64,000 nucleotides of DNA from Bacteroidales bacterium (lineage in GTDB: Bacteria > Bacteroidota > Bacteroidia > Bacteroidales > Tenuifilaceae): the NCBI GenBank assembly GCA_016931855.1, contig JAFGDZ010000068.1, forward strand, positions 1 to 64,000, read 5' to 3'. The notes under the pieces are model-generated. The model was not told the DNA's origin. It worked only from the letters and a program-made list of their open reading frames with translations, and did not search any database. Position 1 is the stretch's first letter; the number at the start of each line of letters is the position of its first letter. This document shows positions 28,701 to 36,344 of this stretch, in pieces. Made by a program: the position numbers and the translations under genes.

Positions 28701-28952
28701 GTATTTGCTGGCTGGATACCAGAGCTTAGCTCCGTTGGGTTCCAAGCGGTTTGGGCTGGCTACTACGTAGAGCCTCGCATGTTTGTTGACCCTGCACATG
28801 GCCTTTTCCTTGGCCTCCGCGGTCAGGGCTTTATGCTTGGCATGCAGCTAGCCAAAATGTATGTTGATACCCTTACGGGCAAACCAGTTCCCGAGTACTT
28901 TAAGCGCCTAGCGCTTGAAGGCGATGGGCTACCAGAAAAAGCCTTTAAGTAA
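25719..28952 (+). CDS. Fused HcnABC/opine-oxidase-like FAD, Fe-S amine dehydrogenase
   Basis: 1,077 residues in one chain. (1) ~15-95: [2Fe-2S] domain of HcnA/SoxA type (ECGIGKCGAC, distal RIC). (2) ~110-450: HcnB-like disulfide-oxidoreductase fold with two Rossmann motifs (VGAGPAGLAA; VGAGNIGYL). (3) ~460-510: two ferredoxin-type clusters (CNPCEFACP; CIGCMDCVYQCP). (4) ~604-655: BFD-like [2Fe-2S] domain (CHCDD...GACRGKRC). (5) ~700-1077: HcnC/DAO-type FAD domain (AGGGIAGSA). Separate subunits of this type oxidise glycine, proline/hydroxyproline, opines or sarcosine and pass electrons to the membrane. The substrate cannot be read from the sequence. No signal peptide, so cytoplasmic. Single-gene transcript with its own terminator. 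Confidence 0.85.
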   Translation: MHKIETHPILEVPKRETVTFQFQGKTVVGEKGFTIAAALHQAGFPVHSHSIENRERSLECGIGKCGACEMLVDGQIKRICITTVDNVSEVREIPHEYTPSVKVSSNEHSTKIYKTTVAIVGAGPAGLAAREALLQHNVENIVIDNNSTIGGQFNMQTHQFFFFEKEKKFGGMRGFDIAKTLAGDSHEGIFLDSTVWDILEGKRIAIKNVKTEEIYYVEADYLVVASGAVPFMPTFENDDLPGVYTAAVVQKMMNQEFTLLGKNVLTVGAGNIGYLTSYQLMQAGANVKAIIEAMPREGGFPVQANRVRRLGIPVMLNKILIKAIPNENRDGIKGAIIADCENFKAIPGTEQLVEGIDAINICTGLVPDDQLLIKGNEIFGRHCYGAGDAIRIGEGTSAVLRGKQAAYDIIQEMGVRCNYDSYLAISKEYIDSQQHPFRVREEPYHPTAERMAKKPFVKIDCLYGFACNPCEFACPHGAITKTSTSTVPHIDFDKCIGCMDCVYQCPGLAIFGYHLAKDWLFLPIEYEIKEGAEVFLVDNNGNKLGEGVVEKILRKPNKTNIARVKSNTLHGEELTNVRGFIVKENFPSPIQISKTSYKQEEKTYVCHCDDVSMDEILETIGDRKFISADEIKHTTRLGMGACRGKRCIKRLKTALIPKGIQIVGDATPRGPLSNQVSMGELFPKTTNPTYVTGINGKRATIVKVKSLIAGGGIAGSALFRYMAEAGMQPVLLNFGRGASWRNIAGGRTAFSLPEIADIASKSHDIFKELNTLSNIDYRPINYVNFAHDEATYKALEASRAWSNAYMVEPKDFQKEISPFFNKSLSTYQAALITKDCWQATPGKTVDLLRKIGLAKGGTVKEDCELISVHKEGNKYVALVRDHDKTYIEYHADEFVNALGPTGEKYARMLGHELGIYPVKHQAFITRRLPWMGVNGDPLGMLIDRRKYKGFVAVYGQQLAETGQIIGCASPATDPQEAEKNLKINSQEFIEIASEVFAGWIPELSSVGFQAVWAGYYVEPRMFVDPAHGLFLGLRGQGFMLGMQLAKMYVDTLTGKPVPEYFKRLALEGDGLPEKAFK

Positions 28953-28967
28953 CAAATACCATTTAAC

Positions 28968-29003
28968 CCAAAATCCCCCAACAGCCCTGTTGGGGGATTT
29001 TTT
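28968..29003 (+). terminator. Rho-independent terminator after the fused dehydrogenase
   Basis: A 14-bp perfect stem, AAATCCCCCAACAG / CTGTTGGGGGATTT, around CC, followed by a T-run; it begins about 15 bases after the stop codon. Confidence 0.92.
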
Positions 29004-29085
29004 ATTACAAGCACCAGCATAGCAACGCTACACTAACTTTATAATAACATCACATCCACTTAACAATCAGCTCATACACATCCAA

Positions 29086-29093
29086 TACATTTG
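29086..29093 (+). promoter_or_regulatory. -7 box for the small gene at 29122
   Basis: TACATTTG is an exact TAnnTTTG match 28 bases upstream of the ATG. No TTTG is seen at -33. Confidence 0.4.
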
Positions 29094-29121
29094 TATCTAT
29101 AAACTATAAAACAATTTTCGT

Positions 29122-29364
29122 ATGAGATTCTTATTTTTCAACGAGGATTCCCTTAGCCGCCTACTGTTCGACGCCAAGTTTAATCTTGAGGTTTCCGATG
29201 GTCAAAAAACGTATCAAATTCCGATCAAATCCTTTGCGCCCAAATCAACAAAGCATTTCGTAGCAAAGACAGGAGAGCGAGGTAACGCAGTAGTGCTTAA
29301 GTACAACGCCATTAAAAGCATTAAGGTTGATAATAAGCAAATCGATTGTGTCTCGTACGCTTAG
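29122..29364 (+). CDS. Hypothetical 80-residue protein
   Basis: No recognised family. No signal peptide or membrane helix; predicted mainly beta strand, basic (rich in Lys), with a single Cys near the end. It sits alone between two strong signals, the terminator at 28968 and its own -7 box at 29086. The codon choice resembles the neighbours, which supports a real gene. Confidence 0.55.
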   Translation: MRFLFFNEDSLSRLLFDAKFNLEVSDGQKTYQIPIKSFAPKSTKHFVAKTGERGNAVVLKYNAIKSIKVDNKQIDCVSYA

Positions 29365-29812
29365 AACCTATTCGCACAAAGTATTTAAAAAGGAAATGTT
29401 AGTGCTAGTAAATTCCAAGAAAAAGGGTTACAACAAACGCGCCCTTTAAGGTTTAGGTTATTAACAGGTGTAGTGCAGACAGGCAGTTTCTCGCCTTCCT
29501 CTTAACCAATCTGTTAGTATTAGGTGGAGAATGGCAGACCGATGCGATATTGGGCTGCCATTCTTATTTTATGTTTTGTTTTTTGCGTTTAATGGGTATC
29601 CCTTTATCCTTTTACCTTGCTCACCTTGCTCTGGGTCAGCTCACAAACTATTGAGTCCTAAATTTTAAATCTTGAACTTTGAATCGTAAGCTTTATCCTT
29701 TATCCTTACTTCATCCTCCTCCCTCCTTTTTCCTATTTTTGCAATCCTAAAAAAAACTAGCGAAGTTTAGTATAAAACATTAACTTGTTACTACGCATTT
29801 AAAACATTACCC
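29365..29812. other. Gene-poor gap with one hairpin and AT-rich intergenic words
   Basis: No gene supported. A 10-bp stem AGAATGGCAG / CTGCCATTCT (29528-29564) may be a terminator, although the T-run after it is poor. Bases ~29650-29730 have AAATTTTAAATCTTGAACTTTGAATC and TTTATCCTTTATCCTT words that recur in other gaps here (near 5990 and 60380). TATTTTTG at 29734-29741 is a good -7 box for the next gene. Confidence 0.5.
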
Positions 29813-30382
29813 ATGAACCATAGCACCCTTGAGAGCAACACAATAAAGCTTAGAGCTCCAGAACCATCAGATTTGGAGCTACTTTACAACTGGGAAAACA
29901 ACATGGAGATATGGAAGGTTAGCAACACGTTAACCCCATTCTCCCGATTTGTACTAAAACGTTACATCGAAACATCGCACATTGATATTTGGGAGAGCAA
30001 GCAGCTTAGACTAGTAATTGAAGCAAAAAACCAGAACGCATTAATGACCGTTCCTGTGGGTATTGTTGACTTGTATGACTTTGACCCCTTTCACCTTCGC
30101 GCAGGGGTTGGAATACTTATTGCCAACAACGAGTTTAGACAAAAAGGCTATGCAACAGAAGCGCTAAGCGTTCTTATTAAGTACTCATTCGAAACGCTGC
30201 AGCTACATCAGCTGTACTGCAATATCTCAAGCGAGAATACCGTAAGTTTACAGCTATTCAAAAATCATAACTTTCAGGTAGTTGGCACAAAAAAGCAGTG
30301 GTTAAAAACCAACAACGGATGGCTCGATGAAATTATGCTCCAGCTAATAAACCCATTTAGCGGAAGCACAAAAAGGAACTAG
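29813..30382 (+). CDS. GNAT family N-acetyltransferase (RimJ/RimL-like)
   Basis: 189 residues. A single GNAT fold: N-terminal LRAPEPSDLELLYNWENN as in ribosomal-protein or polyamine acetyltransferases, the acetyl-CoA loop RQKGYATEAL near residue 114, and the NTVSLQLFKNHNFQ motif near the C-terminus. It transfers an acetyl group to an amine; the substrate is not known. The next gene converges and ends five bases away, so the two 3' ends nearly touch. Confidence 0.85.
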   Translation: MNHSTLESNTIKLRAPEPSDLELLYNWENNMEIWKVSNTLTPFSRFVLKRYIETSHIDIWESKQLRLVIEAKNQNALMTVPVGIVDLYDFDPFHLRAGVGILIANNEFRQKGYATEALSVLIKYSFETLQLHQLYCNISSENTVSLQLFKNHNFQVVGTKKQWLKTNNGWLDEIMLQLINPFSGSTKRN

Positions 30383-30387
30383 AAAAG

Positions 30388-30855
30388 TTATTGCGCCAGC
30401 AAAATCATCTCAGCATAATTGGGTAAGGCACTAAGCTGCTCCGAGCGCTTCTGAATCAAATCAACCTTTGCAAAAAAATGCTTCCCCCCGTTAGATATGG
30501 CAAGTAACGGAGCCTTTAGGTAAAAGTTATATCGAGCCGCTTGCACAAAGGTTTCCTGCGACAGTTCTACTGTAGGAGCCTTGCACTCAACTACAAGCAG
30601 CGGTTTCCCCTGACGCGAAAAAACAACAATATCGGCTCTGTAGCTCATCCCATTCCACTCAATGGGATGCTCTACAGCCATAACCCCTTTGGGTACATCT
30701 AAACATGTAAGCAAGTAGTTTAAAAAGTGCTGCCTAACCCACTCTTCGGGAGTTAACGCCACGTACTTACCTCGGCATATATCAAATACTTGAACATTTC
30801 CCGCAGTAACCCTTGTTTTAATATCAAACGCTGGAAGATTCAGCACTGGAAGCAT
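30388..30855 (-). CDS. HsdR N-terminal-like PD-(D/E)xK protein
   Basis: 155 residues matching only the small N-terminal nuclease-like domain of type I restriction HsdR subunits. The core is RADIVVF followed by PLLVVECKAP, giving the Asp and Glu-x-Lys of a PD-(D/E)xK site, with a Gln in the following helix (ETFVQAARYNFYL). No HsdM/HsdS or helicase is nearby, so it is a stand-alone gene, as is common in Bacteroidota. It may be a nuclease of unknown role or an inactive relative. Confidence 0.8.
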   Translation of the reverse strand: MLPVLNLPAFDIKTRVTAGNVQVFDICRGKYVALTPEEWVRQHFLNYLLTCLDVPKGVMAVEHPIEWNGMSYRADIVVFSRQGKPLLVVECKAPTVELSQETFVQAARYNFYLKAPLLAISNGGKHFFAKVDLIQKRSEQLSALPNYAEMILLAQ

Positions 30856-31547
30856 AATCTATTTTTCGGAAAAGTAGTAAAAAAAGGGTTCTACCACAAT
30901 TTCAATGGGCAAAGGTGATTCGTTATACGCTTATTTTAGATCCGGCTAGGGGCAATCTATTGGTAGATTAAAGCGCTCAATAGCATGTTTTTAGTTCCGC
31001 AAGGGGCGTTCGAATCAAAGAGGCCAACGGCTCATCCCTACGGGATGTAGCTCCTATTCGGGTTGTGCTTCCTACCTATGCTACGTGCCACGACACCAAG
31101 AGCACAGACGTGAAAGAGGGTATAAACGATATGAAAACGTTAGAAGTGCAATCCTGTTTTTTCCTGTGGTTTACAACTCTACCCATTAAAGTAACAGTGG
31201 AACAAAAAAGAAACTGTACAAAACAAGAAAACAAGGGAAGCAATTGAAAGCCAGCCTTAAACAGACCAAAATCTGTAATGCACATACTTACAAAGCACAC
31301 AACATTAGTTCAGATTGTGTTCCCACACGCATATATACGTATTTATGATCCCATCCCGCAAACTGTATCTTGTTACCAATAGTCTCACCTGCCAGCAACC
31401 ACCCCCCAAATTTTCACCAAAGCAGCCCAGAAACAGCACTGTAGGCATAACCAATAAAACTAAAGTAGGAATGATTTACTTATCACTTATTCCCTAACCC
31501 CTACTACTTCAGAAAAAAAAACTATTTTTGCCCAAAGTATGATAGAT
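30856..31547. other. 692-bp gap with short palindromic words, no gene supported
   Basis: Bases ~30945-31095 contain several short repeat-like words (CCGGCTAGGGGC, TTCCGCAAGGGGCG and the palindrome CATCCC-TAC-GGGATG at 31033-31047), like decayed REP-type elements. The rest is AT-rich with only short frames on both strands. TATTTTTG at 31523-31530 fits a -7 box for the AMP nucleosidase gene. Confidence 0.5.
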
Positions 31548-32318
31548 ATGAAAACAAAACATGAAATTGTTTCTAACTGGCTACCACGCTACACAGGCCT
31601 TTCTTTAGACAAATTTGGCACTCACATTCTACTTACAAACTTTAGAGGTTATTTAGATTTTTTTGCCAAACACAACAACGTTGAGATTCACGATCCTCAT
31701 GCAAACATGCCTGCAGCAACAGCTAACGGCATTACCATGATTGATTTTGGCATGGGTAGCCCCAATGCGGCAACCATAATGGACTTGCTAGGGGCAATTA
31801 ATCCCGAAGCAGTACTTTTCCTTGGGAAGTGCGGCGGATTAAAGCGTAAAAATGAGCTTGGCGACCTAATACTTCCCATTGCCGCCATTAGGCACGAGGG
31901 AACCTCTAACGACTACTTTCCGCCAGAGGTTCCTGCGTTACCCGCCTTCAACCTTCAACGTGCGGTATCAACCACAATTAGGAATCACAACCGCGACTAT
32001 TGGACAGGAACAGTTCTTACAACCAACCGCAGGGTGTGGGAGTACGACGAGGACTTTAAGGAGTACCTTCGCCTTACCCGTGCCATGGCTATTGACATGG
32101 AAACGGCTACCATTTTTACGGTAGGCTTTGCCAATGAGATCCCTGCCGGAGCGCTACTGCTGGTTTCCGATCAACCAATGATATCTACCGGGGTAAAAAC
32201 TTCTAACAGCGATAAGGTTGTTACCAACCTCTTTGTTGAAGATCACATTAAAATTGGCATTGAGTCGCTTCAGGAGCTACGCAACGATGGACGTTCGGTT
32301 AAACACCTAAGATTCTAA
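31548..32318 (+). CDS. amn: AMP nucleosidase
   Basis: 256 residues, the short form. It hydrolyses AMP to adenine and ribose 5-phosphate. The PNP/UDP-type fold is visible: MIDFGMGSPNAATIMDL, FLGKCGGL, and the catalytic region AMAIDMETATIFTVGF with the family Glu, then LLLVSDQP. I chose the ATG at 31548 (MKTKHEIV) over the one at 31539 because the -7 box at 31523-31530 puts the transcription start near 31537. The gene is four bases upstream of holA, so the two are probably one operon. Confidence 0.92.
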   Translation: MKTKHEIVSNWLPRYTGLSLDKFGTHILLTNFRGYLDFFAKHNNVEIHDPHANMPAATANGITMIDFGMGSPNAATIMDLLGAINPEAVLFLGKCGGLKRKNELGDLILPIAAIRHEGTSNDYFPPEVPALPAFNLQRAVSTTIRNHNRDYWTGTVLTTNRRVWEYDEDFKEYLRLTRAMAIDMETATIFTVGFANEIPAGALLLVSDQPMISTGVKTSNSDKVVTNLFVEDHIKIGIESLQELRNDGRSVKHLRF

Positions 32319-32322
32319 CGAT

Positions 32323-33372
32323 ATGGCAAAGAAGAGATCGAGCGAAGAGGATTGCAATGAGATTTTAGCCAATCTTAAACGGAAAATTTACAAGCCCGTT
32401 TATTTTCTGGTTGGCGACGAGTCGTACTTTATCGACAAGATTTCTGACTACATATCCGACAATTTACTAAGCGAATCGGAAAAGGACTTTAACCAAGTAG
32501 TTCTTTACGGAAAGGACTCCGAAGTTGGCAATATTATAGATGCAGCTCGCCGATTCCCCATGATGGCCAACCACCAAGTGGTTATTGTTAAGGAGGCGCA
32601 GCACTTAAAAAAAATAGAGGACTTAGAGCACTACCTAAAAGCCCCACAGCAAACCACTATTCTGGTGGTTTGCTACAAGGGGAAACCAGGCGAAAAAATG
32701 GGCAAACCCACAAAGGGGTTAAAATCCCTTTTCTCCCTTGCCGGTAAGGTGGGCGTTTTTTTTGAGTCTAACTCTTTTTATGAGAATCAGGTTCCCGAGT
32801 GGATTGTACGCTACCTTGCAGTAAAAGAGATTTCCATTGCCATAAAACCGGCAACGCTGCTCACCGATTTTTTGGGAACCGACCTCAGTAAAATCGTTAA
32901 CGAGCTAGAAAAGCTCATTATTACACTCCCCCCAAACACCAAAACCGTAACCGCCGACCACATAGAGAAAAACATTGGGCTTAGCAAAGACTTTAACCGC
33001 TTTGAGCTTACCAAAGCGCTTGGCGAGAGGGATGCGGCAAAGGCATTTCTCATTGTTGATCACTTCGCCAAAAATCCTTCTAACAATCCCTTTGTGGTAA
33101 CCATTTCGGCCGTATTCCAGTACTACATAAAGCTCTTTAAGCTGCATATTTTAAAGAGCCTTTCCGAGGCAGAACTTGCCAAGGAGCTTGGCGTACACCC
33201 CTTCTTCTTAAAGGAGTACCGCAAAGCCGCACAGTTTTACACCACAACAAAGTGCTTCCAAATAATTAGCCTACTGCGCGAGTACGACCTAAGAGCAAAA
33301 GGCGTGAATAACGACTCAACCGACCAAGGCGAATTACTAAGGGAACTCGTTTTTAAAATACTATACTCCTAA
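32323..33372 (+). CDS. holA: DNA polymerase III subunit delta
   Basis: 349 residues. Delta opens the sliding clamp within the clamp-loader complex. The N-terminal KPVYFLVGDESYFID pattern (degenerate P-loop region), the QVVIVKEAQHL segment, and a C-terminal helical collar domain (residues ~230-349) fit HolA. The length is normal for the family. It follows the AMP nucleosidase gene by four bases, a pairing that looks like simple co-transcription rather than a shared pathway. Confidence 0.92.
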   Translation: MAKKRSSEEDCNEILANLKRKIYKPVYFLVGDESYFIDKISDYISDNLLSESEKDFNQVVLYGKDSEVGNIIDAARRFPMMANHQVVIVKEAQHLKKIEDLEHYLKAPQQTTILVVCYKGKPGEKMGKPTKGLKSLFSLAGKVGVFFESNSFYENQVPEWIVRYLAVKEISIAIKPATLLTDFLGTDLSKIVNELEKLIITLPPNTKTVTADHIEKNIGLSKDFNRFELTKALGERDAAKAFLIVDHFAKNPSNNPFVVTISAVFQYYIKLFKLHILKSLSEAELAKELGVHPFFLKEYRKAAQFYTTTKCFQIISLLREYDLRAKGVNNDSTDQGELLRELVFKILYS

Positions 33373-33464
33373 TAGTATCGTTACATTTGTGGCGGGAAGC
33401 ACAACTACATACTCTGTGCACAAAACATAATAGTATCTTCGTTGTTACGTATTAAAACCCATTT

Positions 33465-34091
33465 ATGATAAGCATAACAATTATAATAATTGCAATAACT
33501 GCAATAGTTTCTGTAATAGCGTTTAGCAACAGAGCTATAATGGACAAGCTACTACTTAGCCCGTACCAAATTATTCACAACAAGGAGTTCTTTAGAATTA
33601 TAACCCACGCGCTTGTTCATGCCGACTACATTCACCTTGCGGTTAACATGATTGTGCTCCTCTCGTTCGGCATTGCAGTAGAGAATACATTTAAGGAGCT
33701 TATGCATGCTGGCATAGTAACTAATGTAACCTTTCATTTTCTGGTACTATACATAGGAGGAGCAGTAATCAGCACGCTATCAACAATAAAAAAGCACAAA
33801 AACGATTACTACTACCAAGGGGTTGGTGCCTCGGGAGCTGTTTCGGCAATAGTTTTTGCATCGATATTTTTCCAACCGCTTAGTAAGCTGCTAATTATGG
33901 GTATCATCCCCATTCCCGCCATCCTTTTTGGGGTGGTTTACTTGGCGTACTCTCACTACATGAGCAAAAAGGGTAACGACAACATAAACCACGATGCGCA
34001 CTTTGTTGGCGCTGTATTTGGATTTATTTACCCTATTCTGGTACAGCCCAGCCTTATAAAGGTATTCTTGCATCAACTAGGATTACTATAG
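33465..34091 (+). CDS. Rhomboid family intramembrane serine protease
   Basis: 208 residues with about six transmembrane helices. The catalytic Ser is in GASGAVSA (residue ~125) and the His in DAHFVGAVFG (residue ~178); the HxxxN-type motif HLAVN in the second helix also fits. These enzymes cut single-pass membrane proteins within the bilayer. It is a compact rhomboid without extra soluble domains. The downstream Nudix gene starts 10 bases after the stop, suggesting one transcript. Confidence 0.92.
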   Translation: MISITIIIIAITAIVSVIAFSNRAIMDKLLLSPYQIIHNKEFFRIITHALVHADYIHLAVNMIVLLSFGIAVENTFKELMHAGIVTNVTFHFLVLYIGGAVISTLSTIKKHKNDYYYQGVGASGAVSAIVFASIFFQPLSKLLIMGIIPIPAILFGVVYLAYSHYMSKKGNDNINHDAHFVGAVFGFIYPILVQPSLIKVFLHQLGLL

Positions 34092-34101
34092 CCACACCCC
34101 T

Positions 34102-34542
34102 ATGCAGCAACCCCTAATAAGCTACTATCCCATTAGCCACAAAGAACTTGGCTACAACTACGTGGTAATTGCAGCCAAGCACCAAAACAGGTGGTTGTGG
34201 GTTAGGCATAGAGATAGGGATACATGGGAGATGCCCGGAGGACATGTGGAACCCAACGAAACCGTTAACAATGCCGCAAGCAGGGAGCTTTTTGAGGAGA
34301 CAGGAGCCATTGCCTACACCCTTGCCCCCATTGCCGACTTTGCAGTTGAGTTTAAAGGAAAGCTAAGCTGGAATAGGCTATTCCTAGCCCACATAGAAAC
34401 ACTAGGGCCACTACCCGAAAGCGAGATAAAAGAAGTAAAGCTATTTGATCATTTACCCAGCACACTAACCTATTCCCTCATTCAACCCCAACTACTTAGC
34501 TACATAAAAGAGCAAACACCAAGCAACAACCAAACATTGTGA
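34102..34542 (+). CDS. Nudix hydrolase
   Basis: 146 residues. The full Nudix box is present (G-x5-E-x7-REL-xEE-x-G: GHVEPNETVNNAASRELFEETGA begins near residue 49), with Mg-binding Glu residues intact. It would hydrolyse a nucleoside diphosphate-X compound; the substrate is not predictable. The stop overlaps the GTG start of the next gene in a GTGA, so translation is probably coupled. Confidence 0.9.
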   Translation: MQQPLISYYPISHKELGYNYVVIAAKHQNRWLWVRHRDRDTWEMPGGHVEPNETVNNAASRELFEETGAIAYTLAPIADFAVEFKGKLSWNRLFLAHIETLGPLPESEIKEVKLFDHLPSTLTYSLIQPQLLSYIKEQTPSNNQTL

Positions 34543-35420
34543 TAGGAAAAAGCTACATATGGTTTGATGGCGATATGCTTGATGCAGCAAAACCTGCACT
34601 AAGCATAGGCAATAGGGCGTTTGCCTATGGCGATGGACTTTTTGAAACCATTCACGCCTTTGGCACTACAGCCCGTCATGTAGATCTTCACATTCAACGG
34701 CTAACCTACGGAATGTCGCTACTGCACATGGATATCCCCTCGTTCCTTACCGTAGAGAATATTTCGAATGAGATTACTCGCCTGCTCAACAAAAACAGGC
34801 TCTTTGGAAGCACCAGAATACGGCTTACGGTTTTTAGAAGAGAAGGAGGGCTTTACACCCCTACCAATAACGCCGTTCACATTGTAATTGAGAGCAAACC
34901 CCTTAGCCACAAAATGTTTGATATTAACACAAAGGGCATCACCATTGATATTTACCCAGAGATGCAGAAGCCCCTTAACGCCCTATCATCAATAAAAAGT
35001 TGCAATGCCCTGTTCTACGTAATGGCAGGGATATACAAGGAGCAAAACGAACTGGACGACTGCATTCTGCTGAACGACCAAGGACGAATATCCGAGGGAA
35101 CCTCATCAAATATATTCATCCTCCGCGGGAAAGAGCTATTCACGCCATCGCTTGCAGAGGGTTGCGTGGCAGGCATTACCCGTAAACTGGTTATTGATAT
35201 TGCAAACACACTGGGCTTACAAGTTCGAAGTCAGGTTGCCATACACCCCGAATTGCTGCTAGAAGCTGATGAAGTGTTCTTTACCAACGCCATTAGCGGC
35301 ATACGCTGGGCTGTGGGGTACCAACAGCGCCGCTACTTTAGTAAAGTAAGCCGGCTAATTTGCGACAAGCTTAATAGGGTTACATTCCCCGATCAGTTTA
35401 ACGATGGATTCTCGGGATAG
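34539..35420 (+). CDS. Class IV aminotransferase / aminodeoxychorismate lyase-like enzyme
   Basis: 293 residues, PLP enzyme of fold type IV. The PLP Lys is in LSSIKSCN (near residue 152), and ISEGTSSNIF and EGCVAGITR are the usual phosphate- and substrate-binding loops. It could be PabC (4-amino-4-deoxychorismate lyase, folate synthesis) or a branched-chain/D-amino-acid aminotransferase; the sequence does not settle which. It starts at a GTG overlapping the Nudix stop by four bases. Its 3' end overlaps the convergent YqgE gene by 28 bases. Confidence 0.85.
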   Translation: MIGKSYIWFDGDMLDAAKPALSIGNRAFAYGDGLFETIHAFGTTARHVDLHIQRLTYGMSLLHMDIPSFLTVENISNEITRLLNKNRLFGSTRIRLTVFRREGGLYTPTNNAVHIVIESKPLSHKMFDINTKGITIDIYPEMQKPLNALSSIKSCNALFYVMAGIYKEQNELDDCILLNDQGRISEGTSSNIFILRGKELFTPSLAEGCVAGITRKLVIDIANTLGLQVRSQVAIHPELLLEADEVFFTNAISGIRWAVGYQQRRYFSKVSRLICDKLNRVTFPDQFNDGFSG

Positions 35421-35986
35421 AGCATCCATGGCTTATACCTATTACCCAGCTGCTCAACGGTTCGCTTCCAAAGATCCTCATTGCCACCCATTACTTGTAC
35501 CGTATCTAACTCGGTAACCAACCACGACTCCTCCTCTATCTCCTTTGCCAGCTGATTCTCGCTCCACCCAGCATAGCCAACAAAAAAGCGAATCTGATTC
35601 TTGGTAATCCCCTTTGTGGCAACCAGATCCTTAAGCACATCAAAATCGCCGCCCCAATACAAGCCCTCACCTACACGGGTAGTGTCAGGAATTAGCGTTC
35701 CAACGGTATGTATAAAATGGATGGTATTGGGAGCAACAGGCCCTCCAATGGATATTTTTGCATCAAAAGCGGGGAAATCGGGCATCAGTTCTGTTATACT
35801 AAACTCAAGCATCTTATTTAGCACAAAGCCAACCGTGTTTTTATCATCGTGCTCAACAAGCAGAACAACCGAACGCTTAAAATACTCGTCAACAAGAGAT
35901 GGTTCAGCCAAAAGAACTCGCCCTTTTTGGGGTAAAATCTGTTCGTGCTTAACCCTAAAGTAATCCATGTTAAGTTCGCTTGGCAT
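35393..35986 (-). CDS. YqgE/AlgH family protein
   Basis: About 197 residues. Diagnostic segments are KGRVLLAEPSLVDEYFKRSVVLLVEH, GFVLNK, ISIGGPV and FVGYAGWSENQLAKEI. The biochemical role of the family is not settled. Starts are ambiguous: TTG at 36007, ATG at 35986 or ATG at 35968 (MDYFRVK). I chose 35986 as the first ATG. It converges on, and overlaps, the aminotransferase gene by 28 bases. Confidence 0.88.
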   Translation of the reverse strand: MPSELNMDYFRVKHEQILPQKGRVLLAEPSLVDEYFKRSVVLLVEHDDKNTVGFVLNKMLEFSITELMPDFPAFDAKISIGGPVAPNTIHFIHTVGTLIPDTTRVGEGLYWGGDFDVLKDLVATKGITKNQIRFFVGYAGWSENQLAKEIEEESWLVTELDTVQVMGGNEDLWKRTVEQLGNRYKPWMLYPENPSLN

Positions 35987-36007
35987 ATTGAATCGTTTAT
36001 CTGGCAA

Positions 36008-36344
36008 AATAGCAAATTTCTGCGAAACGAAGTAAAAATAGTCAACAGATATGACTAATTAAACAGCAATTGCTTCCTTAAGCAACCCGCGCACAACAAG
36101 GCTTACCTCCCCATCTTGCACACATACAAGTAAAAAGAAGGGGATTGGTAATAGGCTCTTTGCATGTATAAGCATAGATTAAAGCATCGCAAGTTGATAT
36201 TTTCAAACCTTTTCCTTAAACGGTTGTTATTCCATGTAAACAACTGAATGCAACCAAAAATCGCTATTAGCTAAACGGTTACATCACAGTAATTGATTAG
36301 CCCACAATTCTTTTGTAAATTTGAGAATACACAACCATACCACT
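36008..36344. other. Intergenic gap holding the fused E1 promoter
   Basis: AT-rich, with no gene supported on either strand. The only clear signal is the promoter at 36293-36323. Confidence 0.5.
36293..36323 (+). promoter_or_regulatory. Promoter of the fused E1 dehydrogenase
   Basis: TTG at 36293-36295 (ATTGATT), a 20-base spacer, then TAAATTTG at 36316-36323. It overlaps the in-frame TTG at 36321, so that codon cannot be the translation start; ATG 36345 gives a leader of about 15 bases. Confidence 0.65.

Noticed and set aside
29530-29667. 45-residue frame after the hairpin at 29528
   Set aside because: It consists of hydrophobic and intergenic words that recur elsewhere (TTTATCC, TTGAACTTTGAATC); the hairpin explains its start.
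31065-31247. 60-residue frame in the gap before amn
   Set aside because: No family, no signal peptide, no promoter; the gap has short repeat words and similar frames on the other strand.
36321-36344. TTG start of the fused E1 gene at 36321
   Set aside because: This codon lies inside the -7 box TAAATTTG; translation must start later, at ATG 36345.
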